Source of the DNA: Rhizobium sp. Root483D2
GTDB taxonomy: Bacteria; Pseudomonadota; Alphaproteobacteria; Rhizobiales; Rhizobiaceae
Direction of reading: 5' to 3'
DNA length: 64,000 bases
NCBI RefSeq assembly: GCF_001426685.1
Contig: NZ_LMFB01000003.1
Span: 29,638-93,637 of the forward strand
How positions within the stretch are numbered: the first letter of the stretch is position 1; each line of letters starts with the position of its first letter. A program made the position numbers and the translations under genes. This document shows, one piece after another, positions 1 to 8,205 of this stretch. Below the pieces are notes generated by a model. It did no database searches. It was not told the DNA's origin and saw only the letters and a list, made by a program, of their open reading frames with translations.

Positions 1-379
1 GCCGGGCACGGTTCCAGAAACAGGCAAAACGATGTTGCCGGTCTTTTTCGTCATCCATATCGACAGCGTCACCGGTCGGCAGTCGGTTGCCAGCGGAAAC
101 TGAGATTGAAATACTCGCGCTAAGCGCCCTCGGGCTTGGTGTGGCGGATGGGCGCGGGGGGTGCCTTCTTGCGAAATGCAGCGTCCGTGTTTAGCCTTTG
201 CCTACGACTGAAGAAGAGTTCTGCTAGCGGTTCGAAGATCGGGAGCGCCTTTGGTATCGCACGAGGCTCAGCGCCTTTTGAATGGAACCGGAAGATTATT
301 CAAGATCGGTCGCCAAGGTTTGGTGGCGAGAACCGAGGGATGACGCGTTGTCCCCAAAGCGCTGTGCCGATGACGGCTC
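1..379. other. No convincing gene at the left edge
   Basis: Short open frames cross this stretch on both strands, but none shows a recognisable motif or a ribosome binding site. A reading frame running in from the left edge on the plus strand stops near position 110, and a minus-strand frame also runs off the edge, so a truncated neighbour cannot be excluded. Confidence 0.4.
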
Positions 380-607
380 TTACACTTGTGAAGCGGCCAT
401 CACTTTCTGTGCGGGATTTTGGGTTAGGCCGTCTGATGCCAGCGTCGAAAGTGGGTAGTCATTCGGCAAGCTGGCTATGCTTGACCCTGCCAGGAGATTG
501 ACGATCTTTCCAACTTTGTCGCGAAGTCGGTTCGCTGCCGCTTCGACGGCCGACCAGTCGCGGCGGCTGATCCCTGCATACAGGTCTTCGATCAATCGAA
601 TACTCAT
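380..607 (-). CDS. Small hypothetical protein (75 aa)
   Basis: I do not recognise this protein. The chosen ATG at 607 gives a 75-residue product whose first half (MSIRLIEDLYAGISRRDW...) has the charge pattern of an amphipathic helical protein, followed by a Ser/Ala/Leu-rich tail. A GGAGAG sequence lies about 11 bases before the ATG, slightly far for a good Shine-Dalgarno. The open frame extends upstream to 913, but that part is low in protein character. It is on the same strand as the relaxase downstream in the window but more than 700 bp from it. It could be a real small gene or a chance frame. Confidence 0.35.
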   Translation of the reverse strand: MSIRLIEDLYAGISRRDWSAVEAAANRLRDKVGKIVNLLAGSSIASLPNDYPLSTLASDGLTQNPAQKVMAASQV

Positions 608-1314
608 TTTTGGCTGAGCTCTCCGACGCATCGGCGAATACCGGTCGCAGCCTAACTTGAATGGTTGATAGGGGATTAGGAGAACGAGGCGTATGGTCGC
701 TGCGTAACTTCCTCCTAATTGGAGTTCCGCAGTGCCTGATACTGATAGGAAAAAACGGGATTTTGATAATAACGGGGCAATCAAGACTAGTCGGTTGGTC
801 GAATGGGGCGTTGCGTCGGTACCGGAGAACGTTGTCCTCGAATAGGATACGTTCAATCGTAACGCGAACACGAAATTTACAACATTGACGACAAGGCACC
901 TCATCAAGTCCAAGTTGAGATTTCGGCTTCCGCAGCCAGGGCTCTGTCGGTCCAGTCGTCAAATACGCTGATTGGGTTGAGCTCAAACTTCCGGCGGAAA
1001 CAGAGAACAACGGTGCATAAGCGGAACTCCCCACTCATTCAGCATCGGCCGAGCCCTCCAACGGTGACGCGACGCCGCTTCGGAGCGATGTCCGCTTTCA
1101 GGCCAGGGAAATGATGACCTCTACGGCCGACACGACGGCGCAAAGCTGCCGCATCTCTCGGCAATTATCTTTAGACCGCTCAAGCCGACCGCAGACGACG
1201 AAACTCCGTCGTCTCACCTTCGAGATGCGCAAAATGCATGGGAACTCACCCCTCGACCGATTAAAAGCAGCCTGTGTAAGTGACGCAGATATCGCTGCGT
1301 GCTCTCCAGTATAG
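608..1314. other. Gene-poor spacer downstream of the relaxase
   Basis: Overlapping short frames on both strands are present, none with a recognisable domain or a clear start. The relaxase gene ends at the right border. No strong inverted repeat or terminator with a T-run was seen. Confidence 0.4.
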
Positions 1315-3873
1315 TCAGCGCTCGTACTCATCGCGTCCATTGTCGCGGTGACGCTCATGCTCGGTCGGACGAATGCGCTCACGATGCTGTTCATCCTGCA
1401 CGCCTTTCGCGTCCACCGCCTGCTCGCGTGCTGCCCGGGCCGCTCGACCTGCAACAATGGCGTTTTGCTGGACCGCGATCGCAGGATCCACACTTGCGGG
1501 CGGCTTCCGGTTTTGATCTTGGCCGTCGCCCGCTCGAGCAGCTGCCGACGTTCCCCCTCCTCCGGAAGTATGCATCACCGATGGTATCTGCTGCATTTCG
1601 ATGTCTCGGCGCTGTTGGAAAAAAAGCGCGGAAATCTCGCGCCGCATTTCCTCGACCGCCTGGCGCTCGCCACTACTGTTGACCATCGTGTCAAGGCGGT
1701 CCATGGATTTGTTGGCGCGTGCGACGCGTTCATCGAACTGTTCCAGCGAGAGCGGCATAGTGTTTTCCCTTCGATGTTTAATGTCTGAAACCAAAGTCAT
1801 TAGTTTCGCCAACGGCGCGGCCGGTTCCGAAGTCGCCGTCCGAGCGGATTTGTCGAAGCGGCTCTGCAGCCACGGCGTCGGATAACCGTTCATGCCAGCG
1901 CCGGCCGCTTCGACTGAAACAGCGGCTCTGAGCCCGTGTCCAGACAACTGGCGCTCGATATTCTTGACCACGGCAAGGGTTTCCGGGCCACGGCCAACCC
2001 TATTCTGTCTCTTCAGCTCCCGCTCAATCTTGCTGAAGCTAGCATCGATCGGCGCAAGAAGGAGGACGGTGCGACCTTGCACCGAGAGGAACCGAGCATC
2101 ACTGTTCAGCGCACGTTGAACAGTCTTCGGCACGGAGCCGCTGTCATCGGCACCGTGGATCTTGAGCTCCACAAGCACGAAGCCTTTCATCGGGCGTGGC
2201 GAAAGCTTCGGCGCTTTTGCCGAAGCCGCAGCGGCAAACCGATCGGCAGCATCAATCACTGTGGATTTCGCACCCACCTTTTTCAACGCGTCCACAGTCG
2301 CTCGCCATTGCTGGGCCATCGCAAGCCCGCCGTCTGCGAGCGAGGAGCGGTCAGCGACACCGGCCTGCTTTCGCTCGACGCGCCTAATGAGTGCGGATGT
2401 CTTGAGATAATGCGGATCATTAAGACCACGTTGATAGGCGCCGGCCTGCGCCTGGCTGTACGGCCGCGTTGCCGCGACGTCGGCCCGGCGGGTCGCCACC
2501 ATTGCGATCCCATGCTCACGCGCCTTTGCCGCGAACCGCTCTCGCCATTGATAAAGCTCGGGCTTGATCAACCGCAGCGCTTTGCCAACATCATCGCGGG
2601 CGGAAATCATCGCATGGACGTGCACATGCCCGGTTTCCGGATGATGCGCCGTGACCCACCGGTGCCCTGCGACTTGCTCGCTTAGAAAATCGCGCACGGC
2701 CCGGTTCATCGCCTCCGCATCCGTCCCCGCCCGGGCGGAAAAAATGACGTGAAAGGCATTGCGCGGCTCTACGGTGCGAATATGTTCAGACCAGCTCTGC
2801 CAAATGCCATCTGCTGCGTTCTTGATAGACGTTTCGTGCTTTACCGCTTCGCCCGCACTCGAGGTGACCGGTCTTTCGCCACGAAGAAACTTTTCGAGGA
2901 AATAGCGGCCCGACTTTTCCGAAGTGGCAGCCCCAAGAACGCGAACCTCCGCCCGTCTGCCCGCGTCCGCCAACCGAGCCGCAAGATCCGCTTCGGCAGT
3001 TTCCGCCAACCGCACCGAACCGTCGCCCTTCTCACGGGCTTTCATAGCGACAGCCAGTTTTCCCGCCGGCAGGTCCGTGACCGCATAGACAGAAATCTCG
3101 CCGTCGGGGCGACGGGAATAAAGGAACGGCTTTGAGCCGAAGGCGGCGTTCAGTGCCTCATGAAGATCGTCGTCTCCAACGGGTTCGGCGAACTTAATGG
3201 AGATGCTCACCACCGCGTTTACAGCATAGGGCTTTCGGAACTCAGCGATCCAGTCAGCTAGAACGGCCGCGCGCTCCTCCCTGCTTGCGATGGCGATCCC
3301 GTCTTGATCAATGACAGAAACGTCAACCCTCTCCTTTCGCCCGTCTTCTTTTTCGATCTCCCGCGTTCCAAGATAGGTGAGCAGGCCCGCGGCGGAAGCG
3401 CGGCTGGAAACTGTCGACGTGACTTTAATCACAACCGGCTGGGCACCGGCAGCAAGCGCCGCCCGGCTGGCAACCTCCGACGATGCCTTGTCTTGCAACA
3501 AACGCCGAGTGGCGATGGGGTTGGCTTGACGTGCGGCGCTACCGCCCCCTCCTCCGCCCCTGCGCAGTTCGTCGTCCTCTTCCGGACCCCTGGGTGACGC
3601 CAACACACCGACGAGCGCGATGACGTCCTGCTGAGAGGAGCGCGCTGGCTGCAGGATGGAGGCGATAGTCTGTTCCCCCGATGGAACGGAGATCGTCGCG
3701 GCCCTGGCTGCAAGCCCTGTTGGCAGATACCGCTTCCCAGCGCGATCACCGGGCGCGACCGGACCACTCGCCCGTCCCGGGCGTCGCTTATCATCGTCGT
3801 CCAGCAGCGAAACGGCCCGGCGCGCCGAATAGGTATCGATTTCACCTAGGAGGCTTGCCCACTCATAGGCCAT
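1315..3873 (-). CDS. Relaxase (MOBP-like mobilisation nuclease)
   Basis: Likely relaxase of 852 aa that would nick one strand at oriT and lead it during plasmid transfer. The relaxase-type metal motif is visible at residues about 410-420 (HHPETGHVHVHAM), the His triad used by MOB relaxases to hold the divalent ion. The catalytic tyrosine is not obvious by eye. The N-terminal 140 residues are Ala/Gly/Arg-rich with a glycine run near residue 106, and the C-terminal 350 residues are charged and probably an accessory or coupling domain. The ATG at 3873 lies inside the end of the MobC-like gene (11-bp overlap), so the two are translationally coupled. A VirC1/VirC2-like pair faces away across a repeat-rich spacer, matching a complete mobilisation module. 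The family call is solid; the exact MOB subclass is inference. Confidence 0.85.
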   Translation of the reverse strand: MAYEWASLLGEIDTYSARRAVSLLDDDDKRRPGRASGPVAPGDRAGKRYLPTGLAARAATISVPSGEQTIASILQPARSSQQDVIALVGVLASPRGPEEDDELRRGGGGGGSAARQANPIATRRLLQDKASSEVASRAALAAGAQPVVIKVTSTVSSRASAAGLLTYLGTREIEKEDGRKERVDVSVIDQDGIAIASREERAAVLADWIAEFRKPYAVNAVVSISIKFAEPVGDDDLHEALNAAFGSKPFLYSRRPDGEISVYAVTDLPAGKLAVAMKAREKGDGSVRLAETAEADLAARLADAGRRAEVRVLGAATSEKSGRYFLEKFLRGERPVTSSAGEAVKHETSIKNAADGIWQSWSEHIRTVEPRNAFHVIFSARAGTDAEAMNRAVRDFLSEQVAGHRWVTAHHPETGHVHVHAMISARDDVGKALRLIKPELYQWRERFAAKAREHGIAMVATRRADVAATRPYSQAQAGAYQRGLNDPHYLKTSALIRRVERKQAGVADRSSLADGGLAMAQQWRATVDALKKVGAKSTVIDAADRFAAAASAKAPKLSPRPMKGFVLVELKIHGADDSGSVPKTVQRALNSDARFLSVQGRTVLLLAPIDASFSKIERELKRQNRVGRGPETLAVVKNIERQLSGHGLRAAVSVEAAGAGMNGYPTPWLQSRFDKSARTATSEPAAPLAKLMTLVSDIKHRRENTMPLSLEQFDERVARANKSMDRLDTMVNSSGERQAVEEMRREISALFFQQRRDIEMQQIPSVMHTSGGGGTSAAARAGDGQDQNRKPPASVDPAIAVQQNAIVAGRAARAAREQAVDAKGVQDEQHRERIRPTEHERHRDNGRDEYER

Positions 3874-4231
3874 GTCCGCCTCCTCTGCGCTCTTGCCGGC
3901 TGATCCGCAGCATCAGATCGACGTCGGCCCTCAGCCGAAACACAGCGTCCAGAAGCTTTCGCAACGCTGCATCCAGATGCGGTTCATAGCCGACCCGGCC
4001 TTCGTTCATGGCCCTAACAGCCTGGTTGAGATTAATACCGACCCGACGCAGTTCTTCGTTCGTGCCCCGCAGATGGTCGGCTTCGACCGGTCCGACAGGC
4101 AACGGAAGACCGGCTTGATCGCGGAACAGCAGCCGGATGACGTCACTTGCGGTCCGTGTTTCTCCACACAGCGCCGCGAGCGCTTGCCGCTCTTCCGGCT
4201 TCATGCGGACCCTGACCACCTCGCTTCGCAT
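3863..4231 (-). CDS. mobC: MobC-like relaxosome accessory protein
   Basis: Small protein of 122 aa when started at the ATG at 4231, which has AGAGGA just upstream; the frame stays open to an ATG at 4279. The N-terminus (SEVVRVRMKPEERQALAAL) looks like a ribbon-helix-helix DNA-binding strand and helix. The segment LRRVGINLNQAVRAMNEG matches the conserved core of the MobC family, which helps the relaxase open or hold oriT DNA. It overlaps the relaxase start by 11 bp and so forms an operon with it. A consensus-like sigma-70 promoter (TTGACA/TATAAT) lies upstream at 4359-4385. Confidence 0.8.
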   Translation of the reverse strand: MRSEVVRVRMKPEERQALAALCGETRTASDVIRLLFRDQAGLPLPVGPVEADHLRGTNEELRRVGINLNQAVRAMNEGRVGYEPHLDAALRKLLDAVFRLRADVDLMLRISRQERRGGGHGL

Positions 4232-4279
4232 CACTTCCTCTTCATTGCCATGGGTGCCGGAGGCGCCACAGAGCGCCAT

Positions 4280-4707
4280 CTGGCGCGAACACCAGCATCG
4301 CCGGCGGCGGGGCGTCGAGTTTGTACCACAAACTTGACTATCCTGCCACAGAGAATTAATTATAGTTTTCTATTTGCACTGTCAACTCACACTCGCGGGT
4401 GAGACCCACATGCCGTTTATGGCCGGCGACCGGCAATGGGTAATTGAAATGTTGGCAATTGCCCATTGTTAATTGAACAGTGGTCGTTAGTGCATGGCAA
4501 TGAACAGATAACCGTTGTTAATCATCAATTAATGCGTCAACAACTGCTTACGGGCAATCATCAATGGGTCGTTGCCCGTTGATGTTGAACAGCTGGCAAT
4601 TGTCGATCATCAATCGTCACCGGCCAATTAGCAACGGGCAACTGAAGCGTTGCCAGAAGGGGCCAGCGCAGTTAATTATAGTTTTTTTTCGAACGAAAGG
4701 AGCTTCC
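4280..4707. other. Repeat-rich intergenic region, candidate oriT or partition site
   Basis: This 428-bp spacer separates divergent mobilisation genes. It contains three copies of ATCATCAAT (4521, 4557, 4606), an 8-bp perfect inverted repeat ACGGGCAA/TTGCCCGT (4550-4557 and 4572-4579, 14-base loop), the palindrome GGCAATTGCC near 4454, and many AATTG/CAATT words. Such a region between mobC and virC1-like genes is where oriT would be expected. Binding sites for the ParA-like partner or for MobC are an equally good reading. Confidence 0.4.
4359..4385 (-). promoter_or_regulatory. Putative promoter of the mobC-relaxase operon
   Basis: Read on the minus strand, a perfect TTGACA (4380-4385) and a perfect TATAAT (4359-4364) are separated by 15 bp, shorter than the ideal 17. 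The -10 box sits inside a 16-bp element (TAGAAAACTATAATTA, 4357-4372) that recurs exactly at 18704-18719. Confidence 0.5.
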
Positions 4708-5391
4708 ATGATCGTCACCATTGCGAACCCAAAAGGCGGGACCGGAAAAACCACCCTCGTGCGGGCGCTGTCGGGAACAGCTGCCCATGCCGGAAACAAC
4801 GTGTTTCTCATCGACGCTGACAGCCGTGCCAACACAATGCGATGGGTGACGATGTCGAAGCACATGGACGTCTGGCCCGATAGGCTTGAGGCGGAAAGCT
4901 GCCTGGATCCGGATCGCATCTACAAAATGGCGTTGGATCGACAGCGCGAGGGCAAGATCGTCTTTGTCGACATCGAAGGGACGACAAATGAAAATCTCTT
5001 CGCGGGTCTCTATTGCGCCGACGTCGTCCTCATTCCCCTTCAAACCACCCAGGACGACGTGGTCGCCGGGATGCAACTGGCGCTCAATCACATTCCCGTC
5101 GTCGAAGACGATCAAAAGCGCAAACTTCCCGCTCTGATCGTCATCAACCAACACGATCTCGTCACCGGACGCGCTAAGGCGAATGCACCGCTTCGCGAAA
5201 TCTTACGGGAAAGTGGCGTTGCGCTTGCCTCGCAGCCCATTGCCCGTCGTGCTTGCTATCAATCGATGGGCGCCGCCGGCACGCTCCAGACCGTTGCAAC
5301 GCCCGACCCGAAAGCCATTGCCGAGATGGAAACGCTGCTTGGCGAAATCCTAACCCTTTACAGATCCACCGCCGAGGGAGTTCAGGCATGA
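4708..5391 (+). CDS. VirC1-like ParA-family ATPase
   Basis: ParA/MinD-type P-loop ATPase of 227 aa. The start is the ATG at 4708, preceded by AAAGGA. The deviant Walker A is at residues 9-16 (KGGTGKTT), followed by the ParA-like aspartates (FLIDAD near 33-38 and VFVDIEG near 90). There is no N-terminal helix-turn-helix, as in VirC1 and type Ib ParA proteins. VirC1 recruits the relaxosome to the cell pole and stimulates T-strand processing. The position next to relaxase/MobC and the 4-bp overlap with a ribbon-helix-helix partner support a VirC1-type role over a second plasmid partition system, although that cannot be excluded. Confidence 0.75.
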   Translation: MIVTIANPKGGTGKTTLVRALSGTAAHAGNNVFLIDADSRANTMRWVTMSKHMDVWPDRLEAESCLDPDRIYKMALDRQREGKIVFVDIEGTTNENLFAGLYCADVVLIPLQTTQDDVVAGMQLALNHIPVVEDDQKRKLPALIVINQHDLVTGRAKANAPLREILRESGVALASQPIARRACYQSMGAAGTLQTVATPDPKAIAEMETLLGEILTLYRSTAEGVQA

Positions 5392-5768
5392 GTGACGGAC
5401 CAGACAGCAAGAACCTTGTTCTCGGGCTGATTTCGACCAACCGGCAAAAGCTATCCGTGCGGGAAAAGCAGACCGCCTCCCCTCCTCCGCAAACCGAAGA
5501 CGTCCATCAAGCCTCGACTAACAAGCCGCCGATTAGCCGTCATCAGCTTCGCGACATGGTCGCCAAGGGCGAAAGCCGCGATCCGATCGCCGGCAAACGC
5601 TTCCGAGACACAGAAAAAGTAACCACCGGTATTCATATCCGCGCCGACGTTCACAAGACGCTGAAGATCCTTGCCGCAATAGAGCGCCGCAAGTTCAACG
5701 CTTATATCGAAGAGGCGATCGACGACTATCTCGAAAAGATCGCAGACCGAATCCCCGACATTTCCTGA
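5388..5768 (+). CDS. VirC2-like ribbon-helix-helix protein
   Basis: Protein of 126 aa whose ATG overlaps the stop of the ParA-like gene (ATGA). The first 70 residues are polar and low in complexity. The last 50 (from about TGIHIRADVHKTLKIL on) fit one beta strand and two helices of a ribbon-helix-helix DNA-binding fold, as in VirC2 and in ParB-like partners of small ParA proteins. It probably binds sites in the spacer upstream of the pair or at oriT. It converges with repC across a 20-bp gap. Confidence 0.65.
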   Translation: MSDGPDSKNLVLGLISTNRQKLSVREKQTASPPPQTEDVHQASTNKPPISRHQLRDMVAKGESRDPIAGKRFRDTEKVTTGIHIRADVHKTLKILAAIERRKFNAYIEEAIDDYLEKIADRIPDIS

Positions 5769-5788
5769 CCAGGTGGACGCGGGGCTCA

Positions 5789-7003
5789 TCATGCGCTCCG
5801 CTTCTCATCCCCGGCATTCGCCCTGATCGCCGCCATCAGCATCGGCCCGAGACCGAACTCGCCGCGCGCCGACTTTCGGGTCAAGTCACGCAAGTAGCCG
5901 CCGGCCGAGGTGATATGCCCTGCCCGCTCAAGGATGCAGGCAATTGCGACTGCCGCATTTTCGGCCCCCATTATTTCGCAGGCCTCTTGGTAGGCCGAAG
6001 GACTGACGCCGAGCATCGACCGGACCACAATGGCAGCCGACATCAAGTCACGCCAATGGTCTATCCGGCCGCCTGGGGCGTAATCCGCCATTTGCGGGCA
6101 TGCCCTCAACACCATGCTCAACGGGAACGCCTTCAGCGGCTCGGTCACCCGTTTCGGTTTGAGCTCCGGCGTTTCGCCCTGCTCTTTGTCAGAGCTAGGT
6201 TCAAGTTCATAGATGGATTCGGGATTTGAATTCTGTATGTGACATCCGTCTTGGATAGCATTGCCGTCGGTTTTTTCTGCTTTTAGCTGAATTTCCAGGA
6301 CGTTGACGATTTCCTCACGAAGCATTCGCATGTCTTCGAGCACGGCATCAACATCGTGGCGCCTCGGAGCGCGCGGGAGGCGCGCAATAAGCCCGACATA
6401 CATCGCCTCGATCTCTGCCCAATCGCCGTCAGCGCCCTCTTCCATGGCAGCGGAAATCAGCTTTCGCACATCGCGCCGGCAAAGCGTCAAAGCTTCCTTG
6501 GCACGCTTGAACCGCACGCGCTCTTCAGCAACTTGCTGGGCAAGACCAGCCAGCTCGGCAGCACGCGCACGCAACGGTGCCAGGTTGAAGCCGAACGCGT
6601 CCTCGATGTCCCCTCCCCTGCTCCGATGCGCATAACGTTTTCCGTTCGGGCTATCGCGGCGCTGGATCAGACCAGCCTCAACGAGCACACCGAGATGGCG
6701 CCGCAGTGTTGTGCCGGCGATGCCGTGCGCCCGGATCGACAGCTGCGTGTTCGACGGGAATACGACAAGACCATTGTCGTCCGAGAGCTCAGTATCCGGA
6801 TAGAAGCTCAGCAACGCGTGCAGCACTGCGAGAGATCGGTCCTGAAGGCCAAAGACGTCCTTCGCCTCACAGAGATCCCGGAAGACTTTCCACTTATCTA
6901 CGGGCTTGCTCTCGCTACGCTCAGTTGTGTCCAGCTGACCTTTGACCAAGGCAAGCGTCATCGGCCGCCGCCCAAAGGGCGTCGTCACACTTCCACTCTG
7001 CAT
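5789..7003 (-). CDS. repC: Replication initiator RepC
   Basis: RepC, 404 aa, the initiator of repABC plasmids; in this family it binds an origin located within its own gene. The N-terminus (SGSVTTPFGRRPMTLALVKG) is the family hallmark, followed by the winged-helix region (residues about 60-150) and a variable C-terminal half. I chose the ATG at 7003 rather than the GTG at 7012 because GAGAGG lies 8 bases before it. It is the third gene of the operon and is separated from repB by about 190 bp carrying the antisense RNA that limits its expression. Confidence 0.95.
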   Translation of the reverse strand: MQSGSVTTPFGRRPMTLALVKGQLDTTERSESKPVDKWKVFRDLCEAKDVFGLQDRSLAVLHALLSFYPDTELSDDNGLVVFPSNTQLSIRAHGIAGTTLRRHLGVLVEAGLIQRRDSPNGKRYAHRSRGGDIEDAFGFNLAPLRARAAELAGLAQQVAEERVRFKRAKEALTLCRRDVRKLISAAMEEGADGDWAEIEAMYVGLIARLPRAPRRHDVDAVLEDMRMLREEIVNVLEIQLKAEKTDGNAIQDGCHIQNSNPESIYELEPSSDKEQGETPELKPKRVTEPLKAFPLSMVLRACPQMADYAPGGRIDHWRDLMSAAIVVRSMLGVSPSAYQEACEIMGAENAAVAIACILERAGHITSAGGYLRDLTRKSARGEFGLGPMLMAAIRANAGDEKRSA

Positions 7004-7095
7004 TTTCTTCACCTCTCAAAAGGCAAAAGAAATCCGCTCACCAAAACGATGCCAAAGACTCTTGACTGTGATTCGTGAAAATGCGATTCTCAGAT

Positions 7096-7146
7096 TGCTA
7101 CATGTGAGGAAGGCTTCCACGACGGAAACGTTTGGGGGCCTTTTTC
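7096..7146 (+). ncRNA. incA: Counter-transcribed RNA (incA-type) in the repB-repC gap
   Basis: The repB-repC gap of repABC plasmids encodes a short antisense RNA that represses repC and determines incompatibility. Here, opposite to repABC, TTGACT (7062-7067) and GATTCT (7085-7090) are 17 bp apart. About 50 bases further a nested stem (AAGGC...GCCTT around TTCC/GGAA) ends in a T-rich run at 7140-7150, like an intrinsic terminator. The -10 is a weak match, so the 5' end is approximate. Confidence 0.65.
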
Positions 7147-7200
7147 TTTTGCGGTTGTCTCTCCTTCGACCTTGCTTAACTCTTGCTGTGACCCCCCGCC

Positions 7201-8205
7201 CTATTGCGCAGGGTCGGCCGATTGATATTCGCGCATCAGATCCGGCATTCGATCCGCCAGCCAGCGCGCAAATGCTGCCTCTTTTTTGGGAATGATCACG
7301 GTCGTCCCAGAAGACGTAGACTTCATACGCCCAAAAACTCTTTGGTTAAGAGCGAAGTCGCGGATCTCATCCTGTGCCTTCCCTTCGCCGTGCTTAGATA
7401 TCTCACTTGCAGCTCTGATTGCCTGCGCGATCCGCTCCGCTCCATCTGCTTGCTTAAACTCTGGTGTTTTAACAATCCGGCGCACAGCCTCGGCCTTGTT
7501 CAAACTTTTCAAGAGGTCCGCAAATGCAGTCCACTTGGGGCGGCCCACGCCTTTTGCACGACCAATAGAGTAGACAATATCTTCAGGAACGATGTCGGTG
7601 ACCCGGAACAGGTGCGAAATAGCCGCCTCAGACAAACCAAGGATGGGGCATATCGCACGATGAGAGAGTCCTGCGCTTTTTAGCTGCACGGCCCACATTG
7701 CCTGCTCAATCCAGGTGAGGTTCTCTCTAACGCCGTTTTCGAGAGACTGCTCCTCAATAAGCTGACGATCTGTAAGATCACGGACGTATGCCTTGATCTT
7801 AACGGCCTCCGGTCTTTCGGCGTCCGCCATGATCGCCTTGACAGCTGCCCAGCGACGGTACCCGTAAGCCAGCTGATAATGATCGCTCTTCGTTGGATGC
7901 GGCCGGACAAGGATTGGTATTTTCTGCCCTTCGCTTGCAATCGATAACTTCAGCGCCTCAAGTTCTTTGTCAGCCTCTTCGTCATTTTCGAAGCGATCCT
8001 TGTAAGGAGAGCGCTCCACTTTCGTGGGATCGAGGGAAATAATGCTGTCCTCGGTCAACTGCGAGAGCACTCTTCCCACGTTTGAAATGACCGGCGACGA
8101 GTGGCGTCGCGAAGGTAGAGCCTTGTCCAGCGCCTCAGGGACTTGGGCCGTATCACCGCGGATTTCGGCATCCGCTGCCATTCTTTGAAGTATGCTCTTT
8201 TTCAT
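7201..8205 (-). CDS. repB: Partition protein RepB (ParB family)
   Basis: RepB, 334 aa, the centromere-binding partner of RepA. The ParB/Sulfiredoxin-type N-terminal domain is visible at about residues 55-150 (IPILVRPHP, YGYRRWAA, EEQSLENGVRENLTWIE), followed by the helix-turn-helix (LSHRAICPILGLSEAAISHL, about 178-200). Its ATG overlaps the repA stop by 4 bp (8202-8205), as expected for coupled repA-repB translation. No clear parS was identified by eye near the operon. Confidence 0.95.
   Translation of the reverse strand: MKKSILQRMAADAEIRGDTAQVPEALDKALPSRRHSSPVISNVGRVLSQLTEDSIISLDPTKVERSPYKDRFENDEEADKELEALKLSIASEGQKIPILVRPHPTKSDHYQLAYGYRRWAAVKAIMADAERPEAVKIKAYVRDLTDRQLIEEQSLENGVRENLTWIEQAMWAVQLKSAGLSHRAICPILGLSEAAISHLFRVTDIVPEDIVYSIGRAKGVGRPKWTAFADLLKSLNKAEAVRRIVKTPEFKQADGAERIAQAIRAASEISKHGEGKAQDEIRDFALNQRVFGRMKSTSSGTTVIIPKKEAAFARWLADRMPDLMREYQSADPAQ

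Noticed and set aside
1892-2685. Long plus-strand frames opposite the relaxase
   Set aside because: They are shadows of the relaxase coding sequence, with Arg/Pro/His-rich composition and no motifs.
4401-4660. CRISPR array or iteron-type replication origin in the repeat-rich spacer
   Set aside because: The ATCATCAAT copies are too short and unevenly spaced (36 and 49 bp) for a CRISPR, and repABC plasmids use an origin within repC.
5388-5768. CopG-type regulator of repC
   Set aside because: The ribbon-helix-helix gene converges with repC but is coupled to the ParA-like gene, so a VirC2/partition partner role fits better.
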